Shown: one piece after another, positions 50,900 to 64,000 of the stretch
How the letters are laid out: each line of letters begins with the position of its first letter
Position numbering within the stretch: the first letter of the stretch is position 1
NCBI GenBank assembly: GCA_963513935.1
Contig: OY740767.1
Coordinates: 78,537,360-78,601,359, forward strand
Length of the DNA: 64,000 nucleotides
Reading direction: 5' to 3'
Origin: Aphrophora alni
Taxonomy: Eukaryota; Arthropoda; Insecta; Hemiptera; Aphrophoridae
Position numbers and translations under genes: made by a program
Notes under the pieces: model-generated
The model's database searches: none
Told to the model about the DNA's origin: nothing
The model's input: the letters and a program-made list of their open reading frames with translations, nothing else

Positions 50900-52240
50900 A
50901 CAATTTCAGTACTCTTTATATTGTCGCACACAGCTTAACTTACTGTACAACAGAATAGCTGAGTTTTTCCGACGTAGGATGTAATAGAGGTTATTTCTTG
51001 AAGTACAGAATCATTATGTTTTTGCTATGGCATAAACTCATGATGTATTTACTGACAAATATAATCAATATACATATCTTGAGTAATGGAACATACATAA
51101 CATCAGATTTATTCATTGACCTATAGATTTAATTTGATTTTTTTTAAGCATAAAATCGCATTTTATTTCTTAAAGCAAAATTTTCTTATGTATTTCTTGA
51201 TGAATAACATCACTATGTATTTATTAAGGCAATAACATCAGTCTTTAAGTCTTGAAGCATAGACTCTCTTTGTATTTTTAAGACATGATATTAATACGTA
51301 TTTATTTATTATATTTTGCAATTTAAATTTTTAATTAACGTTCATATTATGAAGAGCATAAGATTTTATTAAACACTGCTGCCAATATGCTGATAGTTAT
51401 AATCAAAAACATAATCATATCAACACATAATAGTATTAAAGCATATATTTATTATAATGATAGTCTAGAGTAACCGGATATGCTTGAATAACTATTTGAT
51501 TATAGTTATAATAATAGTTTGATAATAGTTTGATTATAATAACTATTATCAAAGATAATAAATAGATATATATTTATTTATTCGATAGAGTAAATCTAAT
51601 GGAAAAACTAAAGTTATTTAAACCTTGTTTTTTCACGTTAAATATAGTTATGAAAAATCAAACAATTTCACTTTACTCTTTTATAGTAAAGTATTATAAT
51701 ATTAATACAAATATGATTTAAAAGGTTTGTTTTAGATAAAGAAAAATATAATAAAAAAAAACAAACAAAAAAACAAACAAACAATAAAGCAACGTACGTC
51801 TAACATCTAGCTTTTAGATTAGAAACCCGACGCTTCAGTTTGGAAACCTTATATTGCGCGTTGTTAACAACTTTAATTAAACATTTAGAATATAAACAGA
51901 CCTATACTATGACAAACGCTAAATTAAAGGCTCTTTCCTCGATTTAATTAATTAAACTTTTAACATATGGAGTAACTACTATTTGAATATTTTTTTAAAC
52001 TTGTATGTATTAAACTTGAAATTCAATTTACTACATTATATTATGTAAAATGGGAACAAAATTAAATTAAATTTGTTGAAACTTTTATTATGACTTGGAC
52101 AAGTAATTTAAATTACTTGCCAAAGAAAACATCTTTCATCACTAAAGAAGGAAATAGGGTGTCATTGTTTAAGTTATTTCCCTTAGACGTATCATTTCCA
52201 TGTTCTTGTAACTGCTGGCTTGATTGATTATGTTTCAAAT
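50900..52240. other. AT-rich DNA without recognisable genes
   Basis: Only A-rich (AAAC)n sequence at 51753-51785 and repeated TATTTCTTGATG/TATTTATT phrases at 51180-51310; no gene. Confidence 0.55.
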
Positions 52241-52249
52241 TTAAGGGCC

Positions 52250-52700
52250 GTTTAGATTCCAGGCCTGGCACCGCTAGCTATGGTCTATTGTGCAACTGAA
52301 GCCTTCTCTTTCTAGATTAGCAGGTTTGTTTCTCCTACGAGTGTAAGTAATCCACTAACTAGATCTTTCAAAGTTTGTTACCCAAGAATTTTTAATCAAA
52401 AAACCCTTCGCCGTTTATTGGTCAGCGCCTCACAATGAAAAGTATGTGGTATACCATGTCTCTCCTGCATAGTATACACACAGTAACGTCCTAATATCGT
52501 GTGCACTCTCAGACCACAGTGTCCCGTAATAAGTCCCGCAATCAGTCTGAGTTGGGTCACTATCGTCTACCCAGGATTACCTGAGAGGATATACTTAATA
52601 ATGATTCACTATGGTTGTGCCCCTTAAGGCTTCCCTATATTTGCTGGTGTTGTGCATGAACCCGCCTTTTTATGGGAATCTTGGCCAGACTCACGGATCA
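52250..52700 (-). pseudogene. 3' fragment of a LINE ORF2 (post-RNase H C-terminus)
   Basis: The minus strand reads TQLRLIAGLITGHCGLR (about 52557-52507) and continues CVYTMQERHGIPHTFHCEAL in the same frame. This matches the QLR.L.GLLTGHC.LR and following Cys/His region found at the C-terminus of Jockey/LOA-type insect LINE proteins. Upstream, 52660-52600 resembles the preceding segment in another frame. The RT and RNase H parts are absent, so this is a 5'-truncated copy. It may be related to the 9900-13050 element, but the two do not overlap enough to compare. Confidence 0.65.
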
Positions 52701-52739
52701 CAACTACTGGCGTATTCAGTGTTGTAACACATTTTATAG

Positions 52740-55700
52740 TAATGATTTAAATATTAATTCATTTTTAAACCAAATATTTTTTAATTATTTATAAAATTTC
52801 ACAAGTTTAATACTTTCCTAAAAAGGAAAAGAGACATTATTATTTAATAGCAGGTTTTTTCTCTTTGGCTTCACTAATTATGGATCTTTTTATTAAAATC
52901 GTCTTAACTCAACTTCCTCAAAAATTATGAATAACTTAAGAGCCTGTGTCATTGAATATTTCTATGTTTTTATAGGAAGTTGAAATTTGACCCCTGTCTC
53001 TACTTGATAGGACAGAAACGTAAGAGGTTGGTGTAATATGCAATGTGTATAAAAGAAAAAAAAAACATTAACACATTAGTTTAGAGCATTTTTCACATCT
53101 ATGATCATAGTCTCGAATGTTTTAAATCTAATAAAACTTAATTAGTGTATTTGCCGATTAAACCTCTACCTCTGCCCTCCTTTGGTAAGTGATTTAATAT
53201 TATCAAAAGAGGAGATAAATTGAACTTGCTTTGTTCTGATCTCCAAGCTATGTTTAAAAACACATAAAATGTAGGACCACACAATAGTACTCAGAAAGCA
53301 ATTTCCATTATTCATTTTAAGACTACAGTCTCTTGCATTAATTTTTTTTGTAATGTATTGCAGGTTTATTTATGAAGAACTTTTGGCACCGCTCATTGTA
53401 TTATCCCTCGAGGGATGTATTTAAAAGATTAAACTTGCTCTACTCAACTGTAGACTCCGGAATACATTTCAAATTATTTAATCCAGTGTCCTTGCTCTAC
53501 TTCTTACCTCGGCTGTTTTGTAAAACAAAATAATTAAGAAAGCAAATTGCAATACCTTTTTACAATCCTTGACATACGTCTTTTATTCACTTATTTTTTA
53601 GCACAATTACTGCATTGGTATAGTGACTTCATTCTATGTGTGGCTCACTCATTCGTAGGCCTCGACTTTCATTATCAGTTCCTTCACAGACGAGCCTACT
53701 GCTGTGCACATAAAATGGTTCCGAATACATGCAACGAGACAAAAATCTGTTTGGTTAACAACCTCGGATTAAGAATATTATCATTATACATATGTTATAC
53801 TTAGAAAGGAAACTTTTCACTCGACTTAAACACTCGACTAAAAAACGTTATTCTTTGACATACGACCCAAATCAACGCGGTCATTATGATTATGACTTCA
53901 TTCTTCAGTTGTAACACAATATGTCTAAAATATACAAATTTTTTGACCACTGTGCGTACAACTTCAAGCTTTTAAACTTGATTTCAACCCTCATAATTTG
54001 TGGTTAGGGACAAAATATGTTTATAAATCAACTATATATTTTTTTGCAGAATACTGATTGACATTTCCATTTTGGTTTTTCTAACTTAGGAACATTCAGT
54101 ATATACGTTCTCACCAAAAACATAGGCTTGAATACATTTTATTTTTGTTCACTTGTTTATTTTTGTCATTATCTAGTACTCTATACTCCTACCACGACCA
54201 CGTTCTTGTAAGTCTCGGTCTGCTCTCCTTCTCTTATTTCTCATTCATTGCTACCGAAAACGATTGTTATGTAAAACATAGACCAAACAATGAAAATTCA
54301 TTACACTTGATTACAAACATCAGTTTACTGTATCGTTTAACCACTAATGAGCTAAATTTCTGATCTCATTTACCAACTACAACTAAAATTTTAAGTTTTA
54401 TACAGTATGAATGAAATTGAGTTATTTAGAGATTTTATAAAAGTAGCCTACAAATTACCTTACTGTCATCATTTCTTTCAGAAAAAAAGCAACTCCAGTT
54501 CTCGTTTAATATGTTTTATTAAATAATACAATGGGAAAATTCACTGCTCATTGTATTTTTTTGTGATATTTTGATTTTAGATTTTAACTTTACTCTATGT
54601 GATGGTTACCTCCAGTTTTAGTATATGATACTGTTTGAGATAAAAATCACGCCTTTCATAATATTCAATATTAAGTAAGAGCGATCAAGGTTACTGACAA
54701 CATTTAAGGCATGCAACGTAGTCAGATATATGTTGAACTCTCTCTAAGACCATATATCTTTTCTTTTGAGACAATCTCTTTACTTCTTTTACCAGTTACT
54801 GCGATTGCCACTGTCTTTGCTTCTTGAGTCATACAACATACTCAATGAGATGGCATTAGAATACGTACATCACATGTTTTAGTTTTAACAAATTCACTGT
54901 AAAAACTAGCAATGTGAGTTCGACCTGTGTGATTTTAACAATTTACCGGGTTTGTACAAGAAACGTCGTGTAGGTAGTGGTGCTAATATTACAACTTTTA
55001 AAAACTGAGCAATTTACCGGTTTGACAGTGTGTTTAGAATTGGACCTTTCAAACAATTTTTCCCAAATGAATATCCTTTAGCTTCAACATAAACCAAGAT
55101 ACCAGCTGATTACAAACTTTCTAAAGTTACATAAAACTTAACTAATTTGCAAAGTATACTATACTTTACATAGTTCGGAACATGGCAAAGTTATATCACG
55201 CTTTTCAACTTACATATTATGTTAAGTATAGAGAAGTTTCAGTTACAAAATACAAAGATCCTTCCGTAAGATAAAGGGTTCTCAATTTAGACGGTTATAA
55301 AACACTCGTCTTACGTAGTTACTTACATTAAATATATATCTTTACTACTCACAACAAATTATAAAATTAAATATATGAATTTATACTTGTTATATATATA
55401 TATATATATATATATGCATATACTAACAGATTTAACCAATCACAAATACTTCCATATATCCAAGCCTACATTAGATGAATTAGCACTGTGAAACTAATGT
55501 ATTATTTTTATTAATATAGTGGACGTTTCTTTTTTATTATTCCTATTAAAATTATAGACAGTACTTCTTTATATATATTCATTGATCTTTTAGAAGTGTT
55601 AAAACTTGCTTATATTAAACCGAGCAATATGTATAGTGTCAATTAAAATCTGGAATGCAGGAGCGAAATGAAACAACATATTGTTAATGTTAATAAATTG

Positions 55701-56031
55701 TTTTTTGTGTATGAAATATTAGGCTATGTGTGTAGGAATTATCCAGAGGAATGGAGTAAGGGTCTAGTATACACCCGATAATTACTATTATTAAATATGT
55801 TTGTATACACATAGAAAGAGCTAGCAATACATATAACAGTTATTTTGTGACTATTTAAAATAAAATTTTCAGAACATCATTTTAAGATATTTGATTAGCG
55901 TTGTGGGCTTTTAATTTAGGAATTATTATTCGTGCTTTATTGTCTTAAGTAAAACAAGTAAATAACATGTATTTTTAGACGAGTATTTATGAGGAATCAT
56001 ATCCTAAAGTAAAGAAATTTTTTTTATCACC

Positions 56032-56074
<43 letters not shown>

Positions 56075-56780
56075 CATTTACGTTATCTATAGGATTAGTG
56101 CGGATTAGTTCGGTGAATCAAAAACAAGATGATATTAATATTGTCCAAAAAATTATTTATTCGTATGTCTGTACTCATAAAGTGATATTAGTTACAACCT
56201 TTATAGTTGATGTTTAGATTCAAATTTTTTTTAATACTGTTATTTTTAAGAGAAAAGTGTTTGCGATGCAAAAAAGCAGGTTCGATTATAAAAAATAACA
56301 CATCTTAAGATTTTATTTCTAATTCATATCGTAAATATTTAATCTAATTTTACATAAATATTTAAACAAAAAAATTATGGACAAATTCTATGTATGTCTC
56401 TGTATGTGATAAAAAAAAACATATACCGTTTGGAGTATACAAAATTTAAAAGTATAGATTTAATTTTTGGACTATTTTAAAATGAAATAATCTTTGTTAA
56501 AAATCATTATAAATTATAATGTTTTATGAGAATATTAGCAGTATTCTTAGATTTTTATAAAATTTGAAAAGTGTTAAATCCCCTATTAATGAAATTGTTA
56601 ATAGTTCATTTTTAATTTCTTTACAGGAGAAAGAAACCTTTAACAGAGACTTTGAACTAAATTTCCTCAGTTCGGATTACAGTAATATAGAAATAAAACG
56701 ATTTTTCTTATGGAAGTTCAAACACCCTAAACCTTATGCCAAGAAAAGAAAGAAATATACATGTACATTAAAGTTCGTAC
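52740..56780. other. AT-rich DNA without recognisable genes
   Basis: Two (TA)n microsatellites (55390-55415 and 56034-56071, the second preceded by CACCCTGTATA) and a locally repeated ARCAATTTACCGG phrase (54938 and 55010). The open frames at 53547-53804, 54145-54363 and 56564-56794 show no recognisable domain. Confidence 0.55.
56034..56071. repeat. (TA)n microsatellite
   Basis: About 19 TA dinucleotides following CACCCTG. Confidence 0.95.
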
Positions 56781-56784
56781 AGAT

Positions 56785-57215
56785 TTATCAATGAGTAAAT
56801 GTAAATAAATAATAGTAATGTTTAAATATAGAAAAATAAATAAAATATCACGCAGAAATATGTGCATGGAATTTTTTCATTAAAAAAATTAACTACTTAT
56901 AAGTAGGAAACTATTGCGCGTATTTATTTTTGCGAGAAATGTATTAGTACCATTATTAACTAATACTAATTCAAGTCTAAGTCCTTCATATTATTAGAGA
57001 AATGCGAGAAGTTATCTTCATACAGATGTATTAATTTGTAAATGTAAATAAATTACAGTAATATTTAAATAAATAAAAAGAAATGAAAATTTCACGTTAA
57101 AAAGTGTGCATGGAATTTATACTTATAAAAGTATTGTACGTATTGTTTATTTCTGCGAAAAATTTATTAACTTATATTAATTGATGTATAAGTCCTTCAT
57201 ATTATTGGAGAAGTA
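56785..57215. repeat. Diverged tandem duplication, unit about 215-245 bp
   Basis: GTAAATGTAAATAAAT (56793 and 57037), GTGCATGGAATTT (about 56860 and 57107) and TCCTTCATATTATTRGAGAA (about 56981 and 57192) recur in the same order. Two adjacent copies with moderate divergence. Confidence 0.75.
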
Positions 57216-57374
57216 ACCTTGACGCGAAATAAATTTTTCACTATTAGTAAAATGCAGCACATTTTTGTAAACATTTCAAATATTACAGTGGACATATACA
57301 ATAACATCGGAATAATGCACTTCTTGTCAGACAGTAAATGTGGCTTATGACGACTTGAGTTGAGTATAGACGAT

Positions 57375-57500
57375 TCTGTGTGTCACCGACCCGAGCGCGC
57401 TTGATGTCGAGTGGAGCCGAGTAAACCCGATTTAGCGTAACCGACCCGAGCATGACGGTTCACTTAAGTTCATTCCTCTGAAAAAACGCGCGGAAGGAAG
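57375..57500. other. Small GC-rich island with repeated ACCGACCCGAGC
   Basis: ACCGACCCGAGC occurs at 57385-57396 and 57440-57451 within a segment rich in CG dinucleotides, in otherwise AT-rich DNA. No open frame of note. Could be a transposon end, a promoter-proximal element or an exon edge; undetermined. Confidence 0.5.
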
Positions 57501-57504
57501 TTTT

Positions 57505-60500
57505 CACTTCAATAATAATTGGTTTTCGAAAATATTATCCAGTATGTATATGGATGTCTTTCCGTTATTGATTATAATAGTATCCTTGTATATGTGAAAT
57601 AAAATTAATATTTTATGGTCGTTGAGAATCCACATTTATTATATATATTACATACATTTATTTAAGTGGAAATTGTCTGTTATTGTTGGTTTAATTAAAA
57701 AGAATTAGAAATTCGTTAACGTTTCGTGTAGTTTTTTGTGGACGTATTATGTTTTACATAATATTTACTGTTTGTTTGAAAATCCTTTCTAATAATAACA
57801 ATATTGTCCACTAATTCCCTTAGCCCATGTCACAGTCTAAAATTCACCAAGTACCGCATAAATGCTAATACATGCTTTGTCGAATAGAGATGTGAGTGAA
57901 ATACTTAAAGGATTAACTCCCCCCCCTTTAGTTTCGGGCATGGGATTAAATGAAAACTGAACGTGTTACTCACAGTCTAATTGTTTAAAGAAAGAATTCT
58001 TTACCCCTTAATGTTAATACACTCCGTTACTTACAGCATCGTATTTATACTTAGTAAAAACTTGTAAAGTTAAGAAAATTTGTTGGCTTATAAAGAACCC
58101 ACGTTGTTAAGAATATTATAAAATTGCCTTTATATGTGGGTAAATGCAGCGCTTGAATCCTGTCATCAATACTTCTAGAGTAAATTATATAATTCAATTA
58201 AAAATTTATGTAATTAATGATTCTGAAAATGTGTTAGTTTACGATTTAGTAAGATTTGTTGGTTGGTAGCATATAGTTGTAATTTTTCTAATTTTATTTT
58301 ATTCATCTTTATATTTTACTTATAAGTTAGAAAGTAAAAAGTGTAGCGAAAAGAAGAAAAAAAGGATTACTTGTATCGGAAAATATTTGTTTGGAGCTCT
58401 CTTTAGTCCAAAAAAAGTGTACAATGTGTTTGTTTATATGTAAAAGTATATAGAATCCAGACTCATGAAGCGATATTATTCAAATTCGATGAATTAAAAA
58501 AAAATATCTGTGAGGTTATTCCTAACCTATACATAGACAAATACTGAAATTTTATTTGGTATAATCCACGTATGGTAAGGTTTTCGATAATTCTTTTAAA
58601 AATGATACTAGCATAATAAAGATCATCAAATTATGGTCCCAACCTTTCAAGATTGTTTAGTTATATTTCAGGTTAGGAGTTTATTACAATCTTTATTTAC
58701 CAAATATAAACATATTACTTCATTCAAAGTATTTTTTGGGTGACTTCAATATTTGGCTTTGGTTGGTCAATTTTCTTTCTGTGTCTTTATTTTTGGGAAA
58801 ATAGTGGTCATTAATAATATGTGATTTGATTTTTGTGTTCATGGTTATTATTTATTGTAGGATAATTTCATCCTTAAGAAGTTGAGATAATTGTATATTA
58901 CTCTATTTGAAGTATAATAAAATTTGAATAAATGAATACACAACATTTATATTGTATATAGTACTTTAGAAATTGGGTAGACATGTAAAAATATAAATAA
59001 ACATTTATAATAATGAGTCACTTAATTTTTACGGGAATTCTACTATCCAGTCTGTCCTTGGACTCTTCAAGGATCCATCAGGTATCGATTCGTCTACGGA
59101 ATAGCCTCACAGTAGAAATAATTATTCATGAATAGATTTTCCCGTTAAATGAAATTAATAATTTAACACGAAGGAACAAAATTAGTTAATTTTTTGGGAC
59201 AAATACTTGAGAAGTTAGCTAAATTATGTTACTTATAACTTTAAGAAATTTCAATTACATTTAAAACAGGTTTCATATATTTTAAAATATAACAATAAAA
59301 GAAAAAATTAAAAATGTTTTTAAATGTTTAAATACTGACTATAAGAAACTTTATAAGAGTGTCATCACAACTGACTATCAGACCGTGATGACATCTGCAA
59401 TATGCGCCTGCTTCTTCGATCATTCGCAATATAATATAATGTAGTATTATATTTTCACCGTTATTCACCTAAAAAGACAGAAATAAGAGGAGATACCTAG
59501 AAATTTGGCGCAATGTAACAATGAAAACACTAATGAACTGTGGTAAAAGAAAGAAAAATTAGTATACAACAATGCATTGTTTAGATTATGTTAAAAGAAT
59601 TATTACTAATTAAATTATCAACAATTAGTATATAATTTAATTTAAAGCCTGTTCTGGCATAAAATATATTATGACCTGTCTAATATGAGACATTCAGTAG
59701 ATTAAAAATCAAATGTGAACTATTTATTCCAATTTCAGCTCACGTTATTTACGGCAGCCATATATAGATTCCACTTTCCCAGTTTTGTCGTTTTACTTAA
59801 TACTATTATAAAAAAGTAACAAATAACGTTAATGATATGTGAGATTGAAGCTGTGTCTTTAAATTCCATATAATTATGCTAGATCGACTGATATTGTTAA
59901 CTATTCCAGTGTTTACAATTCCTGTATCTTTACTTTTGAAGTAAATTTATTTATCCGACAGTCCAGTGTCCATTATAGTATCTTTCATCTTTGTGGTTTG
60001 CCTTTAGTACAAGTAAATTACAACTAATCGTCCACTAAATACATATAAGAAAACTACGCAAATGGTATTGGATAAGATGTTAAATTCAGATAGTGAGCTT
60101 CATAAAGATTTAATACAATAAAATGTCGTACATATAAAGAAAATTAATTAGTAAAACTTCCTTATGTAATATTTCGAAATTTATTTATATCTTCAACATT
60201 TTATTGGATAATATAAATATTCAAAAAAATAAATAGATAACGTAAAACAATAATTTATTTAATATAAAAATTTTTAGTTGCAAACAAAATGATTAAAGTT
60301 ATTTTTATTTTGAAATAGAAAAAAGATGTACCTAATTCAATCGGTGTGTCGACTCAAAAATATACGGTGATGACCAGAAACCTGAGATGAGTAAAGAACT
60401 ACAATTGGTAGCAAAACCTAGTAGGTAGTTATGAATGTCTTAAATTCATTACGACGTCAATGTACAGCTGTCATTTAAGTCTAGAGACTTGTAACGGGAA

Positions 60501-63500
60501 GATACTGGAAAAAAAATTATATATGTTATTAAATGATGTAGGTAATAATAACTTAATAACAGTTGTAAATTCAAGTTTAAGATATAAATTTCTTTAAAAA
60601 TTCAATGACAAATAAATTTAACTTCACAACCTATCTCTATTAAAATAATTTTCCCGTTTATAAAAAATTAACCGTATCGTAACTCAAACCGGATTTAATA
60701 TCTTAAAAGTAACCCTAAATCTCAAACCATATTATATAAGCCACTTATAACATGGAAGAGACATCAAGAATTACCACCAGATGAGTAAATTATATTATTA
60801 GGTAATGGTTTTCAATATTACTATAAAATCCATGGATGTTGTTCCAAATATTGTCAAATTCGATTTTTTTTTTAAATTGTGCCATAACATGAAAGATATA
60901 TTAATTGTGAGGATGTCAGGTTTCAATTATTGTTCGGTCAAATAAAGACGTCCTGTGTTATTTGCATGCAATGGAACTTTTAAATTGTTTTAATTTTTAA
61001 AAAAGGATAAAAAATTAACCGTTGAAATGATGAGTTGTCTTTAAAATAAACAAAACACTATCCACTGTTATATTAAAGTTCTCTTGAGGTAAATAAGTAT
61101 TAACACAGACAAAGATTTAGAATGCGTTTAAAAACACAATCATCAAGGGCTTAGGATTCATAACTGCACTTGATGTATATCAGTTAATAAAATACCCTTT
61201 GTCATTATAGAAAAAGGACAAACATTCTACAAAAATGATAACACACGCATTAGCCATATGCAAGTTAATTTTTAGTTCATAAGTATGAAATAGTAACTAT
61301 AATAATAAAAGAAGCAAATTAAAATGTGATTTTTGTATTTCAAAATCATTATTCTCTGAACTTTACTATTATATCGACTAACAACTTTATGAAACGGACA
61401 GTAAAAAGAAAAATAATTTTTGATTATTTAAAACTTCGATATTTTTCGATGAAATTGTCTTCAGTTACGTTTGACACAAATAAGGGTGTGATATATCTGG
61501 AAACAAATCTGTGGCAGAATAATTCGTTGCTCACAGTCATTCTAACTTAAATTTAACGTTCGTAACTCATTGTTTCCAGCACCGTTGTTAGTTGATGATA
61601 GGTTGCTTCATGTGATTTAGTTGAACTGTACGGAATGTTACAAATACTGTTTCAAAATTTTTTTCTTTAATCACCCTCTTTCACTTTTTTATTCATTTAC
61701 ACACAAAAATTAAACAATTTAGAACGTTATTTTTTTTATATCTAAGATTTGTTTTGTTGTGCTCTTGAATGTACCATATTTTCTTTAAAGCCAGACTAAG
61801 AACTTATTTAAAAAAAATTAATGGAAAGAAACCATTTTATTCAGGGGTGGGTAAATTGTTATACAACTTTAATAAAAGGGCATATTTAATAATATCTTCA
61901 TCTTATGGATAATGTTAATGTGATATATATATAAAATTGACTATAATATTATGATTGTACTTGATGACTCTACAAATGATAAAACAGTAGTTTGTTGAGT
62001 GGAAAACACAACAACACTATTTAGTTTATCTTTTTATTTATTTATGGTATATAAATGTAGTGTTGATATAAAAACTTAATATTAATAATGCATGTAAATT
62101 AGTTAAATTTTGTAAAACATTATTTCTATGAAATCGGAAAGTGAATTACATTTTACTAGTAGTTAAGTAAAATGGTTAAAAACATTTATTGAACAATTCA
62201 TATAAATTATTTGTTTGCTTATAATAATATAGATTTAAAGCAGTAGTATAATATTTGTGACAAATTGTAGATGTGTTTATATACAGAGCGATAACATCCT
62301 CATCTTGGAAGGTTGTACACCAAATCAATGAATAATCCTGAGTTCTTGCTGTGTTTGTTAATGCGAAAAAACACAAAATCTTTATTTAGCTCAGAAAAAT
62401 CCCATTTCCAGTCTAGTTTAACATTCATTTTTACATTACCTAACTCTTATTACAGGATACAAACACATTCGAAATATAACGACAATTTTTTTTTAAGTTG
62501 GAAATAAATATACAAAGTGTGTTTATTATTTTTACTAGGGAATAATTACAACCTATAAAGAGCCAAATGGCTTTAAATAAGAAATAGATTTTACTTTTTG
62601 TTATAAATAAAGCAATGATCAATAATTTGTAATAAAAGTTAATTTTTATTTCAAAATGGCAAATATAAAATTATTATGAAATGTAAACTACATTTTTAAT
62701 GATAACATTTGAATCAAGTGCTCTAAATAAACATAAAGTATTAAAATACAAAAATTCCTGGAAAAATTTCAATTATAGGACTTTCCGTTTGTGAATTTTC
62801 TGAACAAAATCATCTATGAAACGGAATTATTTATACACTGGTTCCAAATTTTATACCTTTGTTTCTTTAAAATTTTCGATTTTTACATAAAATAGTTTCA
62901 AAATTGTGCCCTTTTAAATATTCGATCAAGTACTTTTCAAAACAATTACAACAATTTGGTTTCTTTTCACTTTAAACAAAGATTACATTTTATTATAGAG
63001 CGTAACGACTTGATCTATTTTATTGGTACACAATTTTATTGAAAAATCTACGCGGTTTACTTCATAAGGAACCACATACACATTAATTTACATTTACATA
63101 TATTATTATTTTTTTTAACGGAAAACCTATAATACATATTAACCGTCTATAAATTTAAAAAAAATGACTAAAAATAAAGTTCACAATGAGAACATGCTTG
63201 ACAATTTTAGGTACATTCAGTTAATATTGTTATTTGTTAATTAAGAATATCTGAATATTTCATTCACATTTTAAGTTTAACTTGAACATATTGGAAATGA
63301 TTTATGGTCTACAGTTGGACCAGCAAGTTCATGGAATCAGATCATTGTTTTTATGATGTTGTGTCTACATTAGATGTGGACACTACTTTTTTTTCAAATT
63401 GAAATCCATTACAAAAACATTTGCCTTCTAAGAAACATTACTGCTTTTTAACATTCTATTTATCTATTCTTTAGAATGGGTTAGAATATGATATTTCATG

Positions 63501-64000
63501 TTTGGGATTAGCTTGCGTTTCACATATTCACCGGTCCTGTGAATATCTATCTATATTCTTGAAACTTTAGACAATACAAGTTACCTCATCTGATTGGGTC
63601 TTTCTTTCAAGGAAAGCTAAATAATGAACATTATTAATACTTATCAATTATGATGTTGTCAATTGAACAGAACAAGTCGATTGATTTAGGTATATGGTGA
63701 AAGTAAATAACGAATTTTGTTACAAAAGGCTTAACAGTTAGTAATGAGTGAAGTATATATCCTAGGGGGAAATTGGTCTCTACTGAGATGAAAAGTTCGT
63801 CGTAGTAAATTTGCTTTTATGACTACAGAGAAGAGAACACAAATTTATTTTAATTCATTTTAAGTAAGTTGTCTAACTTTTAAGTGACTTTTAAAATGAT
63901 TTTTAGACTTTCTTAAAGGCTAGTAATTATAAATTCAAAGCTGTCGAAAGACAAGAAAATTAATTCATCATCTTCCTAATCGTTGTAAAATAATTTCAAT
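57505..64000. other. AT-rich DNA without recognisable genes
   Basis: More than 6 kb with only short chance frames (for example 61326-61550 and 62176-62622), a small inverted repeat GTCATCAC/GTGATGAC near 59361-59393, and A/T runs. No domain or RNA gene recognised. Confidence 0.55.

Overview
The window looks like AT-rich, gene-poor nuclear DNA from an arthropod, most likely an insect. The evidence is the long non-coding stretches, many (TA)n microsatellites, R1-clade and RNase H-bearing LINE remnants, a PIF1/Helitron-type helicase pseudogene, a Tc1/mariner-superfamily transposase pseudogene, and a gypsy-like LTR retrotransposon with a tRNA-Lys primer-binding site. I found no host protein-coding gene, no functional tRNA or rRNA, no CRISPR array and nothing prokaryotic. 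Almost every long reading frame is either transposon coding sequence or chance. Species cannot be fixed from this sequence alone. Layout: (1) 1-2250, minus strand: the 5' part of an LTR retrotransposon with a leader, coiled-coil Gag and the first 79 codons of Pol running off the left edge. Gag and Pol are joined by a textbook A AAA AAC -1 slippery site directly before the Gag stop. Gag itself is split by a second -1 shift. Upstream lies an array of five or six ~55-bp units, each carrying a version of the tRNA-Lys primer-binding site, one copy of which is an exact 18-base match. (2) 5115-5510, minus: an isolated RNase H fragment. (3) 8475-9820, minus: a PIF1-like helicase pseudogene, placed head to head with (4) 9900-13050, plus: a decayed LINE (endonuclease, reverse transcriptase, RNase H). 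(5) 14803-15545: inverted clusters of a GGGCCC-centred motif. (6) 19986-20093: a near-perfect palindromic MITE with TA flanks. (7) 23092-23310, minus: a second Helitron-like fragment. (8) 24640-26560, plus: an R1-clade LINE pseudogene whose catalytic motif is damaged. (9) 30018-30410: a tRNA-derived SINE head followed by a duplicated CRE/G-rich block. (10) 46788-48925: a ~2.1-kb non-autonomous terminal-inverted-repeat element. (11) 49740-50830, plus: a transposase pseudogene. (12) 52250-52700, minus: a LINE 3' fragment. The rest (for example 31650-41240 and 57500-64000) is AT-rich DNA in which I see only simple repeats, small hairpins and short duplications. The elements do not cooperate. The window reads as layers of independent insertions at different stages of decay. 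The LTR retrotransposon is the least decayed and holds the most unusual signal (the reiterated primer-binding sites). All domain calls come from recognising motifs by eye; no alignment or database search was run.
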